Source: Parapristionchus giblindavisi
Taxonomy: Eukaryota > Nematoda > Chromadorea > Rhabditida > Diplogasteridae
Direction of reading: 5' to 3'
Assembly: GCA_943737045.1 (NCBI GenBank)
Contig: CALSFV010000035.1
Coordinates: 186,001-250,000, forward strand
Length of the DNA: 64,000 nt
In this document: piece after piece, positions 24,117 to 38,168 of the stretch
How the letters are laid out: each line of letters opens with the position of its first letter
How positions within the stretch are numbered: position 1 is the stretch's first letter
Made by a program: the position numbers and the translations under genes
The notes under the pieces: model-generated
What the model was told of the DNA's origin: nothing
Seen by the model: only the letters and a program-made list of their open reading frames with translations
Database searches by the model: none

Positions 24117-25089
24117 ACTTTTGCGATCTTTTCAAAATGTTTTTGAGATTTTTGTCGAAGTTTTGCGTCAGAATATATTAATATATCGGCACTTTCGATG
24201 TTCCTTTTGAAGTTGAACTAGAGGTATTCAAATCAATATGAATGAATAACAGAGTTATACTACTTTTCATGAAGTTATTTGCAATCTAACTCAAATACTA
24301 CCATGTGTGTTTGCCACTGTAATTAGTGCTTTGATCTACAGATACTTGTACACTTCATCATCTGATTATTGATTGGATAGGATGAAATGAGTGACAAGAA
24401 CCTAGAGATAGCATAGCAAGATGAATTAATGATTGAGAGTGAGGAAAGATGGATACTGTATGAAGGAGTAGGCGGATGAGTGACAACTGTATGGGTGGTA
24501 CTACTGTTTATATACGAAAATAGTAAGGAATGAAGGAGGAATCATGACTAAAGAAGGAGGAGCTCACAACAGATGGTCCATTCTTTTGTTGTAAGTGAGG
24601 GCGAAAAGGAAAATGAATAGATGATCATTTCTTGTAAGATACCTATGACACCTACTAATGCAATTTTTGATTATATCTGGAGTAGCGAAAGGCAACCAAA
24701 CCCGCGTGAGGTTGGCCGCAAATACCAAATATTCTATATTTTTTTAAATTATCGTAGCCATCTCTGGATCCTCTGCAATTATCCGAGAAAATCTTTCGCT
24801 TTTTACTAAAGATTTCCGTGCAGAGGATCAAACTATGAGTAATACTCATTTTTTTGGAATCCCCTCGAAAGAGCGGGATAATAAATTTTAAAAAAAGCAT
24901 TTCAAAAAGGTTTAGAAATCATGACATTGTTTGACAGACAGACAATGAGACAATTTGTACATTATCAAAATTGGTCAATAGAATAAGGCTCAAAGAACAA
25001 AGAACAAAGTTCATTTATCGATTTCTTCATCTATACGTTTAATTGTGGTGAGCGCTGAATAGTCCCCAACCTCACACACAATCAATCTC

Positions 25090-25207
25090 GCTTACGACCA
25101 TACCTCGTTGAAAACACGGCATCCCGTCCGATCTGCCAAGTTAAGCAACGGTGGGCCCAGTTAGTACTTGGATCGGAGACGGCTTGGGAATCCTGGGTGT
25201 TGTAAGC
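25090..25207 (+). rRNA. 5S rRNA gene, unit 24
   Basis: Consensus gene. The spacer combines cassette A with markers normally found with cassette B (GGCGGATTAG, the G SNP, CATGACTTTG), a recombinant. Private GGATACGATG near 25467. Confidence 0.96.
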
Positions 25208-26178
25208 ACTTTTGCGATTTTTTCAAAATGTTTTTGAGATTTTTGTCGAAGTTTTGCGTCAGAATATATTAATATATCGGCACTTTCGATGTTCCTTTTG
25301 AAGTTGAACTAGAGGTATTCAAATCAATATGAATGAATAACAGAGTTATACTACTTTTCATGAAGTTATTTGCAATCTAACTCAAATACTACCATGTGTG
25401 TTTGCCACTGTAATTAGTGCTTTGATCTACAGATACTTGTACACTTCATCATCTGATTATTGATTGGATACGATGAAATGAGTGACAAGAACCTAGAGAT
25501 AGCATAGCAAGATGAATTAATGATTGAGAGTGAGGAAAGATGGATACTGTATGAAGGAGTAGGCGGATTAGTGACAACTGTATGGGTGGTACTACTGTTT
25601 ATATACGAAAATAGTAAGGAATGAAGGAGGAATCATGACTAAAGAAGGAGGAGCTCACAACAGATGGTCCATTCTTTTGTTGTAAGTGAGGGCGAAAAGG
25701 AAAATGAATAGATGATCATTTCTTGTAAGATACCTATGACACCTACTAATGCAATTTTGTATAATATCTTGTTTAGCGAAAGGCAACCAAACCCGCGTGA
25801 GGTTGGCCGCAAATACCAAATATTCTATATTTTTTAAAATTATCGTAGCCATCTCTGGATCCTCTGCAATTATCCGAGAAAATCTTTCGCTTTTTACTAA
25901 AGATTTCCGTGCAGAGGATCAAACTATGAGTAATACTCATTTTTTGGAATCCCCTCGAAAGAGCGGGATAATAAATTTTAAAAAAGCATTTCAAAAAGGT
26001 TTAGAAATCATGACTTTGTTTGACAGACAGACAATGAGACAATTTGTACATTATCAAAATTGGTCAATAGAATAAGGCTCAAAGATCAAAGAACAAAGTT
26101 CATTTATCGATTTCTTCATCTATACGTTTAATTGTGGTGAGCGCTGAATAGTCCCCAACCTCACACACAATCAATCTC

Positions 26179-26296
26179 GCTTACGACCATACCTCGTTGA
26201 AAACACGGCATCCCGTCCTATCTGCCAAGTTAAGCAACGGTGGGCCCAGTTAGTACTTGGATCGGAGACGGCTTGGGAATCCTGGGTGTTGTAAGC
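26179..26296 (+). rRNA. 5S rRNA gene, unit 25 (variant G41T)
   Basis: One substitution at 26219, G41 to T, in the loop closed by helix III. This loop is well conserved in 5S rRNAs and helps bind ribosomal protein, so the change may matter. Spacer type A with TTGATGTAC; private AAAAAGGATTT and TAGAATTCATG near 27075-27100. Confidence 0.93.
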
Positions 26297-27268
26297 ACTT
26301 TTGCGATTTTTTCAAAATGTTTTTGAGATTTTTGTCGAAGTTTTGCGTCAGAATATATTAATATATCGGCACTTTCGATGTTCCTTTTGAAGTTGAACTA
26401 GAGGTATTCAAATCAATATGAATGAATAACAGAGTTATACTACTTTTCATGAAGTTATTTGCAATCTAACTCGAATACTACCATGTGTGTTTGCCACTGT
26501 AATTAGTGCTTTGATGTACAGATACTTGTACACTTCATCATCTGATTATTGATTGGATAGGATGAAATGAGTGACAAGAACCTAGAGATAGCATAGCAAG
26601 ATGAATTAATGATTGAGAGTGAGGAAAGATGGATACTGTATGAAGGAGTAGGCGGATGAGTGACAACTGTATGGGTGGTACTACTGTTTATATACGAAAA
26701 TAGTAAGGAATGAAGGAGGAATCATGACTAAAGAAGGAGGAGCTCACAACAGATGGTCCATTCTTTTGTTGTAAGTGAGGGCGAAAAGGAAAATGAATAG
26801 ATGATCATTTCTTGTAAGATACCTATGACACCTACTAATGCAATTTTGTATAATATCTTGTTTAGCGAAAGGCAACCAAACCCGCGTGAGGTTGGCCGCA
26901 AATACCAAATATTCTATATTTTTTTAAATTATCCTAGCCATCTCTGGATCCTCTGCAATTATCCGAGAAAATCTTTCGCTTTTTACTAAAGATTTCCGTG
27001 CAGAGGATCAAACTATGAGTAATACTCATTTTTTTGGAATCCCCTCGAAAGAGCGGGATAATAAATTTAAAAAAAGGATTTCAAAAAGGTTTAGAATTCA
27101 TGACATTGTTTGACAGACAGACAATGAGACAATTTGTACATTATCAAAATTGGTCAATAGAATAAGGCTCAAAGATCAAAGAACAAAGTTCATTTATCGA
27201 TTTCTTCATCTATACGTTTAATTGTGGTGAGCGCTGAATAGTCCCCAACCTCACACACAATCAATCTC

Positions 27269-27386
27269 GCTTACGACCATACCTCGTTGAAAACACGGCA
27301 TCCCGTCCGATCTGCCAAGTTAAGCAACGGTGGGCCCAGTTAGTACTTGGATCGGAGACGGCTTGGGAATCCTGGGTGTTGTAAGC
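27269..27386 (+). rRNA. 5S rRNA gene, unit 26
   Basis: Consensus gene. Spacer type B with an extra T in the run near 28005 and ACATCATC. Confidence 0.96.
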
Positions 27387-28359
27387 ACTTTTGCGATTTT
27401 TTCAAAATGTTTTTGAGATTTTTGTCGAAGTTTTGCGTCAGAATATATTAATATATCGGCACTTTCGATGTTCCTTTTGAAGTTGAACTAGAGGTATTCA
27501 AATCAATATGAATGAATAACAGAGTTATACTACTTTTCATGAAGTTATTTGCAATCTAACTCGAATACTACCATGTGTGTTTGCCACTGTAATTAGTGCT
27601 TTGATCTACAGATACTTGTACACTTCATCATCTGATTATTGATTGGATAGGATGAAATGAGTGACAAGAACCTAGAGATAGCATAGCAAGATGAATTAAT
27701 GATTGAGAGTGAGGAAAGATGGATACTGTATGAAGGAGTAGGCGGATGAGTGACAACTGTATGGGTGGTACTACTGTTTATATACGAAAATAGTAAGGAA
27801 TGAAGGAGGAATCATGACTAAAGAAGGAGGAGCTCACAACAGATGGTCCATTCTTTTGTTGTAAGTGAGGGCGAAAAGGAAAATGAATAGATGATCATTT
27901 CTTGTAAGATACCTATGACACCTACTAATGCAATTTTTGATTATATCTGGAGTAGCGAAAGGCAACCAAACCCGCGTGAGGTTGGCCGCAAATACCAAAT
28001 ATTCTATATTTTTTTTAAATTATCGTAGCCATCTCTGGATCCTCTGCAATTATCCGAGAAAATCTTTCGCTTTTTACTAAAGATTTCCGTGCAGAGGATC
28101 AAACTATGAGTAATACTCATTTTTTTGGAATCCCCTCGAAAGAGCGGGATAATAAATTTTAAAAAAGCATTTCAAAAAGGTTTAGAAATCATGACATTGT
28201 TTGACAGACAGACAATGAGACAATTTGTACATCATCAAAATTGGTCAATAGAATAAGGCTCAAAGATCAAAGAACAAAGTTCATTTATCGATTTCTTCAT
28301 CTATACGTTTAATTGTGGTGAGCGCTGAATAGTCCCCAACCTCACACACAATCAATCTC

Positions 28360-28477
28360 GCTTACGACCATACCTCGTTGAAAACACGGCATCCCGTCCG
28401 ATCTGCCAAGTTAAGCAACGGTGGGCCCAGTTAGTACTTGGATCGGAGACGGCTTGGGAATCCTGGGTGTTGTAAGC
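28360..28477 (+). rRNA. 5S rRNA gene, unit 27
   Basis: Consensus gene. The spacer has GGAGGAGCG, ATTAACCGAG and CGATTCCTTC, as in units 17, 20 and 22, but TTGATCTAC in place of TTGATGTAC. The next unit has the normal backup terminator, so only part of that haplotype was copied here. Confidence 0.96.
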
Positions 28478-29449
28478 ACTTTTGCGATTTTTTCAAAATG
28501 TTTTTGAGATTTTTGTCGAAGTTTTGCGTCAGAATATATTAATATATCGGCACTTTCGATGTTCCTTTTGAAGTTGAACTAGAGGTATTCAAATCAATAT
28601 GAATGAATAACAGAGTTATACTACTTTTCATGAAGTTATTTGCAATCTAACTCAAATACTACCATGTGTGTTTGCCACTGTAATTAGTGCTTTGATCTAC
28701 AGATACTTGTACACTTCATCATCTGATTATTGATTGGATAGGATGAAATGAGTGACAAGAACCTAGAGATAGCATAGCAAGATGAATTAATGATTGAGAG
28801 TGAGGAAAGATGGATACTGTATGAAGGAGTAGGCGGATGAGTGACAACTGTATGGGTGGTACTACTGTTTATATACGAAAATAGTAAGAAATGAAGGAGG
28901 AATCATGACTAAAGAAGGAGGAGCTCACAACAGATGGTCCATTCTTTTGTTGTAAGTGAGGGCGAAAAGGAAAATGAATAGATGATCATTTCTTGTAAGA
29001 TACCTATGACACCTACTAATGCAATTTTTGATTATATCTGGAGGAGCGAAAGGCAACCAAACCCGCGTGAGGTTGGCCGCAAATACCAAATATTCTATAT
29101 TTTTTTAAATTATCGTAGCCATCTCTGGATCCTCTGCAATTAACCGAGAAAATCTTTCGCTTTTTACTAAAGATTTCCGTGCAGAGGATCAAACTATGAG
29201 TAATACTCATTTTTTTGGAATCCCCTCGAAAGAGCGGGATAATAAATTTAAAAAAAGCATTTCAAAAAGGTTTAGAAATCATGACATTGTTTGACAGACA
29301 GACAATGAGACAATTTGTACATTATCAAAATTGGTCAATAGAATAAGGCTCAAAGATCAAAGAACAAAGTTCATTTATCGATTCCTTCATCTATACGTTT
29401 AATTGTGGTGAGCGCTGAATAGTCCCCAACCTCACACACAATCAATCTC

Positions 29450-29567
29450 GCTTACGACCATACCTCGTTGAAAACACGGCATCCCGTCCGATCTGCCAAG
29501 TTAAGCAACGGTGGGCCCAGTTAGTACTTGGATCGGAGACGGCTTGGGAATCCTGGGTGTTGTAAGC
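29450..29567 (+). rRNA. 5S rRNA gene, unit 28
   Basis: Consensus gene. Spacer type B. Confidence 0.96.
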
Positions 29568-30539
29568 ACTTTTGCGATTTTTTCAAAATGTTTTTGAGAT
29601 TTTTGTCGAAGTTTTGCGTCAGAATATATTAATATATCGGCACTTTCGATGTTCCTTTTGAAGTTGAACTAGAGGTATTCAAATCAATATGAATGAATAA
29701 CAGAGTTATACTACTTTTCATGAAGTTATTTGCAATCTAACTCGAATACTACCATGTGTGTTTGCCACTGTAATTAGTGCTTTGATCTACAGATACTTGT
29801 ACACTTCATCATCTGATTATTGATTGGATAGGATGAAATGAGTGACAAGAACCTAGAGATAGCATAGCAAGATGAATTAATGATTGAGAGTGAGGAAAGA
29901 TGGATACTGTATGAAGGAGTAGGCGGATGAGTGACAACTGTATGGGTGGTACTACTGTTTATATACGAAAATAGTAAGGAATGAAGGAGGAATCATGACT
30001 AAAGAAGGAGGAGCTCACAACAGATGGTCCATTCTTTTGTTGTAAGTGAGGGCGAAAAGGAAAATGAATAGATGATCATTTCTTGTAAGATACCTATGAC
30101 ACCTACTAATGCAATTTTTGATTATATCTGGAGTAGCGAAAGGCAACCAAACCCGCGTGAGGTTGGCCGCAAATACCAAATATTCTATATTTTTTTAAAT
30201 TATCGTAGCCATCTCTGGATCCTCTGCAATTATCCGAGAAAATCTTTCGCTTTTTACTAAAGATTTCCGTGCAGAGGATCAAACTATGAGTAATACTCAT
30301 TTTTTTGGAATCCCCTCGAAAGAGCGGGATAATAAATTTTAAAAAAGCATTTCAAAAAGGTTTAGAAATCATGACATTGTTTGACAGACAGACAATGAGA
30401 CAATTTGTACATTATCAAAATTGGTCAATAGAATAAGGCTCAAAGATCAAAGAACAAAGTTCATTTATCGATTTCTTCATCTATACGTTTAATTGTGGTG
30501 AGCGCTGAATAGTCCCCAACCTCACACACAATCAATCTC

Positions 30540-30657
30540 GCTTACGACCATACCTCGTTGAAAACACGGCATCCCGTCCGATCTGCCAAGTTAAGCAACG
30601 GTGGGCCCAGTTAGTACTTGGATCGGAGACGGTTTGGGAATCCTGGGTGTTGTAAGC
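30540..30657 (+). rRNA. 5S rRNA gene, unit 29 (variant C94T, C box)
   Basis: One substitution at 30633, C94 to T, within the C box and helix IV. The RNA pair G82-C94 would become G-U, so folding is probably kept, but TFIIIA contact could weaken. Spacer type A. Confidence 0.93.
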
Positions 30658-31629
30658 ACTTTTGCGATTTTTTCAAAATGTTTTTGAGATTTTTGTCGAA
30701 GTTTTGCGTCAGAATATATTAATATATCGGCACTTTCGATGTTCCTTTTGAAGTTGAACTAGAGGTATTCAAATCAATATGAATGAATAACAGAGTTATA
30801 CTACTTTTCATGAAGTTATTTGCAATCTAACTCAAATACTACCATGTGTGTTTGCCACTGTAATTAGTGCTTTGATCTACAGATACTTGTACACTTCATC
30901 ATCTGATTATTGATTGGATAGGATGAAATGAGTGACAAGAACCTAGAGATAGCATAGCAAGATGAATTAATGATTGAGAGTGAGGAAAGATGGATACTGT
31001 ATGAAGGAGTAGGCGGATGAGTGACAACTGTATGGGTGGTACTACTGTTTATATACGAAAATAGTAAGGAATGAAGGAGGAATCATGACTAAAGAAGGAG
31101 GAGCTCACAACAGATGGTCCATTCTTTTGTTGTAAGTGAGGGCGAAAAGGAAAATGAATAGATGATCATTTCTTGTAAGATACCTATGACACCTACTAAT
31201 GCAATTTTGTATAATATCTTGTTTAGCGAAAGGCAACCAAACCCGCGTGAGGTTGGCCGCAAATACCAAATATTCTATATTTTTTTAAATTATCCTAGCC
31301 ATCTCTGGATCCTCTGCAATTATCCGAGAAAATCTTTCGCTTTTTACTAAAGATTTCCGTGCAGAGGATCAAACTATGAGTAATACTCATTTTTTTGGAA
31401 TCCCCTCGAAAGAGCGGGATAATAAATTTTAAAAAAGCATTTCAAAAAGGTTTAGAAATCATGACATTGTTTGACAGACAGACAATGAGACAATTTGTAC
31501 ATTATCAAAATTGGTCAATAGAATAAGGCTCAAAGATCAAAGAACAAAGTTCATTTATCGATTTCTTCATCTATACGTTTAATTGTGGTGAGCGCTGAAT
31601 AGTCCCCAACCTCACACACAATCAATCTC

Positions 31630-31747
31630 GCTTACGACCATACCTCGTTGAAAACACGGCATCCCGTCCGATCTGCCAAGTTAAGCAACGGTGGGCCCAG
31701 TTAGTACTTGGATCGGAGACGGCTTGGGAATCCTGGGTGTTGTAAGC
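31630..31747 (+). rRNA. 5S rRNA gene, unit 30
   Basis: Consensus gene. Spacer type B with ATTAACCGAG. Confidence 0.96.
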
Positions 31748-32719
31748 ACTTTTGCGATTTTTTCAAAATGTTTTTGAGATTTTTGTCGAAGTTTTGCGTC
31801 AGAATATATTAATATATCGGCACTTTCGATGTTCCTTTTGAAGTTGAACTAGAGGTATTCAAATCAATATGAATGAATAACAGAGTTATACTACTTTTCA
31901 TGAAGTTATTTGCAATCTAACTCGAATACTACCATGTGTGTTTGCCACTGTAATTAGTGCTTTGATCTACAGATACTTGTACACTTCATCATCTGATTAT
32001 TGATTGGATAGGATGAAATGAGTGACAAGAACCTAGAGATAGCATAGCAAGATGAATTAATGATTGAGAGTGAGGAAAGATGGATACTGTATGAAGGAGT
32101 AGGCGGATGAGTGACAACTGTATGGGTGGTACTACTGTTTATATACGAAAATAGTAAGGAATGAAGGAGGAATCATGACTAAAGAAGGAGGAGCTCACAA
32201 CAGATGGTCCATTCTTTTGTTGTAAGTGAGGGCGAAAAGGAAAATGAATAGATGATCATTTCTTGTAAGATACCTATGACACCTACTAATGCAATTTTTG
32301 ATTATATCTGGAGTAGCGAAAGGCAACCAAACCCGCGTGAGGTTGGCCGCAAATACCAAATATTCTATATTTTTTTAAATTATCGTAGCCATCTCTGGAT
32401 CCTCTGCAATTAACCGAGAAAATCTTTCGCTTTTTACTAAAGATTTCCGTGCAGAGGATCAAACTATGAGTAATACTCATTTTTTTGGAATCCCCTCGAA
32501 AGAGCGGGATAATAAATTTAAAAAAAGCATTTCAAAAAGGTTTAGAAATCATGACATTGTTTGACAGACAGACAATGAGACAATTTGTACATTATCAAAA
32601 TTGGTCAATAGAATAAGGCTCAAAGATCAAAGAACAAAGTTCATTTATCGATTTCTTCATCTATACGTTTAATTGTGGTGAGCGCTGAATAGTCCCCAAC
32701 CTCACACACAATCAATCTC

Positions 32720-32837
32720 GCTTACGACCATACCTCGTTGAAAACACGGCATCCCGTCCGATCTGCCAAGTTAAGCAACGGTGGGCCCAGTTAGTACTTG
32801 GATCGGAGACGGCTTGGGAATCCTGGGTGTTGTAAGC
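32720..32837 (+). rRNA. 5S rRNA gene, unit 31
   Basis: Consensus gene. Spacer type A; near-identical to unit 32. Confidence 0.96.
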
Positions 32838-33809
32838 ACTTTTGCGATTTTTTCAAAATGTTTTTGAGATTTTTGTCGAAGTTTTGCGTCAGAATATATT
32901 AATATATCGGCACTTTCGATGTTCCTTTTGAAGTTGAACTAGAGGTATTCAAATCAATATGAATGAATAACAGAGTTATACTACTTTTCATGAAGTTATT
33001 TGCAATCTAACTCAAATACTACCATGTGTGTTTGCCACTGTAATTAGTGCTTTGATCTACAGATACTTGTACACTTCATCATCTGATTATTGATTGGATA
33101 GGATGAAATGAGTGACAAGAACCTAGAGATAGCATAGCAAGATGAATTAATGATTGAGAGTGAGGAAAGATGGATACTGTATGAAGGAGTAGGCGGATGA
33201 GTGACAACTGTATGGGTGGTACTACTGTTTATATACGAAAATAGTAAGGAATGAAGGAGGAATCATGACTAAAGAAGGAGGAGCTCACAACAGATGGTCC
33301 ATTCTTTTGTTGTAAGTGAGGGCGAAAAGGAAAATGAATAGATGATCATTTCTTGTAAGATACCTATGACACCTACTAATGCAATTTTGTATAATATCTT
33401 GTTTAGCGAAAGGCAACCAAACCCGCGTGAGGTTGGCCGCAAATACCAAATATTCTATATTTTTTTAAATTATCCTAGCCATCTCTGGATCCTCTGCAAT
33501 TATCCGAGAAAATCTTTCGCTTTTTACTAAAGATTTCCGTGCAGAGGATCAAACTATGAGTAATACTCATTTTTTTGGAATCCCCTCGAAAGAGCGGGAT
33601 AATAAATTTAAAAAAAGCATTTCAAAAAGGTTTAGAAATCATGACATTGTTTGACAGACAGACAATGAGACAATTTGTACATTATCAAAATTGGTCAATA
33701 GAATAAGGCTCAAAGATCAAAGAACAAAGTTCATTTATCGATTTCTTCATCTATACGTTTAATTGTGGTGAGCGCTGAATAGTCCCCAACCTCACACACA
33801 ATCAATCTC

Positions 33810-33927
33810 GCTTACGACCATACCTCGTTGAAAACACGGCATCCCGTCCGATCTGCCAAGTTAAGCAACGGTGGGCCCAGTTAGTACTTGGATCGGAGAC
33901 GGCTTGGGAATCCTGGGTGTTGTAAGC
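33810..33927 (+). rRNA. 5S rRNA gene, unit 32
   Basis: Consensus gene. Spacer type A with a private AAAACATTT (normally AAAGCATTT) near 34708. Confidence 0.96.
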
Positions 33928-34899
33928 ACTTTTGCGATTTTTTCAAAATGTTTTTGAGATTTTTGTCGAAGTTTTGCGTCAGAATATATTAATATATCGG
34001 CACTTTCGATGTTCCTTTTGAAGTTGAACTAGAGGTATTCAAATCAATATGAATGAATAACAGAGTTATACTACTTTTCATGAAGTTATTTGCAATCTAA
34101 CTCAAATACTACCATGTGTGTTTGCCACTGTAATTAGTGCTTTGATCTACAGATACTTGTACACTTCATCATCTGATTATTGATTGGATAGGATGAAATG
34201 AGTGACAAGAACCTAGAGATAGCATAGCAAGATGAATTAATGATTGAGAGTGAGGAAAGATGGATACTGTATGAAGGAGTAGGCGGATGAGTGACAACTG
34301 TATGGGTGGTACTACTGTTTATATACGAAAATAGTAAGGAATGAAGGAGGAATCATGACTAAAGAAGGAGGAGCTCACAACAGATGGTCCATTCTTTTGT
34401 TGTAAGTGAGGGCGAAAAGGAAAATGAATAGATGATCATTTCTTGTAAGATACCTATGACACCTACTAATGCAATTTTGTATAATATCTTGTTTAGCGAA
34501 AGGCAACCAAACCCGCGTGAGGTTGGCCGCAAATACCAAATATTCTATATTTTTTTAAATTATCCTAGCCATCTCTGGATCCTCTGCAATTATCCGAGAA
34601 AATCTTTCGCTTTTTACTAAAGATTTCCGTGCAGAGGATCAAACTATGAGTAATACTCATTTTTTTGGAATCCCCTCGAAAGAGCGGGATAATAAATTTA
34701 AAAAAAACATTTCAAAAAGGTTTAGAAATCATGACATTGTTTGACAGACAGACAATGAGACAATTTGTACATTATCAAAATTGGTCAATAGAATAAGGCT
34801 CAAAGATCAAAGAACAAAGTTCATTTATCGATTTCTTCATCTATACGTTTAATTGTGGTGAGCGCTGAATAGTCCCCAACCTCACACACAATCAATCTC

Positions 34900-35017
34900 G
34901 CTTACGACCATACCTCGTTGAAAACACGGCATCCCGTCCGATCTGCCAAGTTAAGCAACGGTGGGCCCAGTTAGTACTTGGATCGGAGACGGCTTGGGAA
35001 TCCTGGGTGTTGTAAGC
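34900..35017 (+). rRNA. 5S rRNA gene, unit 33
   Basis: Consensus gene. Spacer type B with GGCGGATTAG but the longer T run and CATGACATTG. Confidence 0.96.
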
Positions 35018-35989
35018 ACTTTTGCGATTTTTTCAAAATGTTTTTGAGATTTTTGTCGAAGTTTTGCGTCAGAATATATTAATATATCGGCACTTTCGAT
35101 GTTCCTTTTGAAGTTGAACTAGAGGTATTCAAATCAATATGAATGAATAACAGAGTTATACTACTTTTCATGAAGTTATTTGCAATCTAACTCAAATACT
35201 ACCATGTGTGTTTGCCACTGTAATTAGTGCTTTGATCTACAGATACTTGTACACTTCATCATCTGATTATTGATTGGATAGGATGAAATGAGTGACAAGA
35301 ACCTAGAGATAGCATAGCAAGATGAATTAATGATTGAGAGTGAGGAAAGATGGATACTGTATGAAGGAGTAGGCGGATTAGTGACAACTGTATGGGTGGT
35401 ACTACTGTTTATATACGAAAATAGTAAGGAATGAAGGAGGAATCATGACTAAAGAAGGAGGAGCTCACAACAGATGGTCCATTCTTTTGTTGTAAGTGAG
35501 GGCGAAAAGGAAAATGAATAGATGATCATTTCTTGTAAGATACCTATGACACCTACTAATGCAATTTTTGATTATATCTGGAGTAGCGAAAGGCAACCAA
35601 ACCCGCGTGAGGTTGGCCGCAAATACCAAATATTCTATATTTTTTAAAATTATCGTAGCCATCTCTGGATCCTCTGCAATTATCCGAGAAAATCTTTCGC
35701 TTTTTACTAAAGATTTCCGTGCAGAGGATCAAACTATGAGTAATACTCATTTTTTTGGAATCCCCTCGAAAGAGCGGGATAATAAATTTAAAAAAAGCAT
35801 TTCAAAAAGGTTTAGAAATCATGACATTGTTTGACAGACAGACAATGAGACAATTTGTACATTATCAAAATTGGTCAATAGAATAAGGCTCAAAGATCAA
35901 AGAACAAAGTTCATTTATCGATTTCTTCATCTATACGTTTAATTGTGGTGAGCGCTGAATAGTCCCCAACCTCACACACAATCAATCTC

Positions 35990-36107
35990 GCTTACGACCA
36001 TACCTCGTTGAAAACACGGCATCCCGTCCGATATGCCAAGTTAAGCAACGGTGGGCCCAGTTAGTACTTGGATCGGAGACGGCTTGGGAATCCTGGGTGT
36101 TGTAAGC
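35990..36107 (+). rRNA. 5S rRNA gene, unit 34 (variant C44A)
   Basis: One substitution at 36033, C44 to A, at the loop side of helix III. Spacer type B with GGCGGATTAG, the short T run and CATGACTTTG, the same haplotype as units 16 and 19. Confidence 0.93.
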
Positions 36108-37078
36108 ACTTTTGCGATTTTTTCAAAATGTTTTTGAGATTTTTGTCGAAGTTTTGCGTCAGAATATATTAATATATCGGCACTTTCGATGTTCCTTTTG
36201 AAGTTGAACTAGAGGTATTCAAATCAATATGAATGAATAACAGAGTTATACTACTTTTCATGAAGTTATTTGCAATCTAACTCAAATACTACCATGTGTG
36301 TTTGCCACTGTAATTAGTGCTTTGATCTACAGATACTTGTACACTTCATCATCTGATTATTGATTGGATAGGATGAAATGAGTGACAAGAACCTAGAGAT
36401 AGCATAGCAAGATGAATTAATGATTGAGAGTGAGGAAAGATGGATACTGTATGAAGGAGTAGGCGGATTAGTGACAACTGTATGGGTGGTACTACTGTTT
36501 ATATACGAAAATAGTAAGGAATGAAGGAGGAATCATGACTAAAGAAGGAGGAGCTCACAACAGATGGTCCATTCTTTTGTTGTAAGTGAGGGCGAAAAGG
36601 AAAATGAATAGATGATCATTTCTTGTAAGATACCTATGACACCTACTAATGCAATTTTTGATTATATCTGGAGTAGCGAAAGGCAACCAAACCCGCGTGA
36701 GGTTGGCCGCAAATACCAAATATTCTATATTTTTTAAAATTATCGTAGCCATCTCTGGATCCTCTGCAATTATCCGAGAAAATCTTTCGCTTTTTACTAA
36801 AGATTTCCGTGCAGAGGATCAAACTATGAGTAATACTCATTTTTTGGAATCCCCTCGAAAGAGCGGGATAATAAATTTTAAAAAAGCATTTCAAAAAGGT
36901 TTAGAAATCATGACTTTGTTTGACAGACAGACAATGAGACAATTTGTACATTATCAAAATTGGTCAATAGAATAAGGCTCAAAGATCAAAGAACAAAGTT
37001 CATTTATCGATTTCTTCATCTATACGTTTAATTGTGGTGAGCGCTGAATAGTCCCCAACCTCACACACAATCAATCTC

Positions 37079-37196
37079 GCTTACGACCATACCTCGTTGA
37101 AAACACGGCATCCCGTCCGATCTGCAAAGTTAAGCAACGGTGGGCCCAGTTAGTACTTGGATCGGAGACGGCTTGGGAATCCTGGGTGTTGTAAGC
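37079..37196 (+). rRNA. 5S rRNA gene, unit 35 (variant C48A, helix III)
   Basis: One substitution at 37126, C48 to A, which breaks the G29-C48 pair at the base of helix III. Spacer type B with TTGATGTAC and a private GAATTATTGATTG near 37505. Confidence 0.92.
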
Positions 37197-38168
37197 ACTT
37201 TTGCGATTTTTTCAAAATGTTTTTGAGATTTTTGTCGAAGTTTTGCGTCAGAATATATTAATATATCGGCACTTTCGATGTTCCTTTTGAAGTTGAACTA
37301 GAGGTATTCAAATCAATATGAATGAATAACAGAGTTATACTACTTTTCATGAAGTTATTTGCAATCTAACTCGAATACTACCATGTGTGTTTGCCACTGT
37401 AATTAGTGCTTTGATGTACAGATACTTGTACACTTCATCATCTGATTATTGATTGGATAGGATGAAATGAGTGACAAGAACCTAGAGATAGCATAGCAAG
37501 ATGAATTATTGATTGAGAGTGAGGAAAGATGGATACTGTATGAAGGAGTAGGCGGATGAGTGACAACTGTATGGGTGGTACTACTGTTTATATACGAAAA
37601 TAGTAAGGAATGAAGGAGGAATCATGACTAAAGAAGGAGGAGCTCACAACAGATGGTCCATTCTTTTGTTGTAAGTGAGGGCGAAAAGGAAAATGAATAG
37701 ATGATCATTTCTTGTAAGATACCTATGACACCTACTAATGCAATTTTTGATTATATCTGGAGTAGCGAAAGGCAACCAAACCCGCGTGAGGTTGGCCGCA
37801 AATACCAAATATTCTATATTTTTTTAAATTATCGTAGCCATCTCTGGATCCTCTGCAATTATCCGAGAAAATCTTTCGCTTTTTACTAAAGATTTCCGTG
37901 CAGAGGATCAAACTATGAGTAATACTCATTTTTTTGGAATCCCCTCGAAAGAGCGGGATAATAAATTTTAAAAAAGCATTTCAAAAAGGTTTAGAAATCA
38001 TGACATTGTTTGACAGACAGACAATGAGACAATTTGTACATTATCAAAATTGGTCAATAGAATAAGGCTCAAAGATCAAAGAACAAAGTTCATTTATCGA
38101 TTTCTTCATCTATACGTTTAATTGTGGTGAGCGCTGAATAGTCCCCAACCTCACACACAATCAATCTC

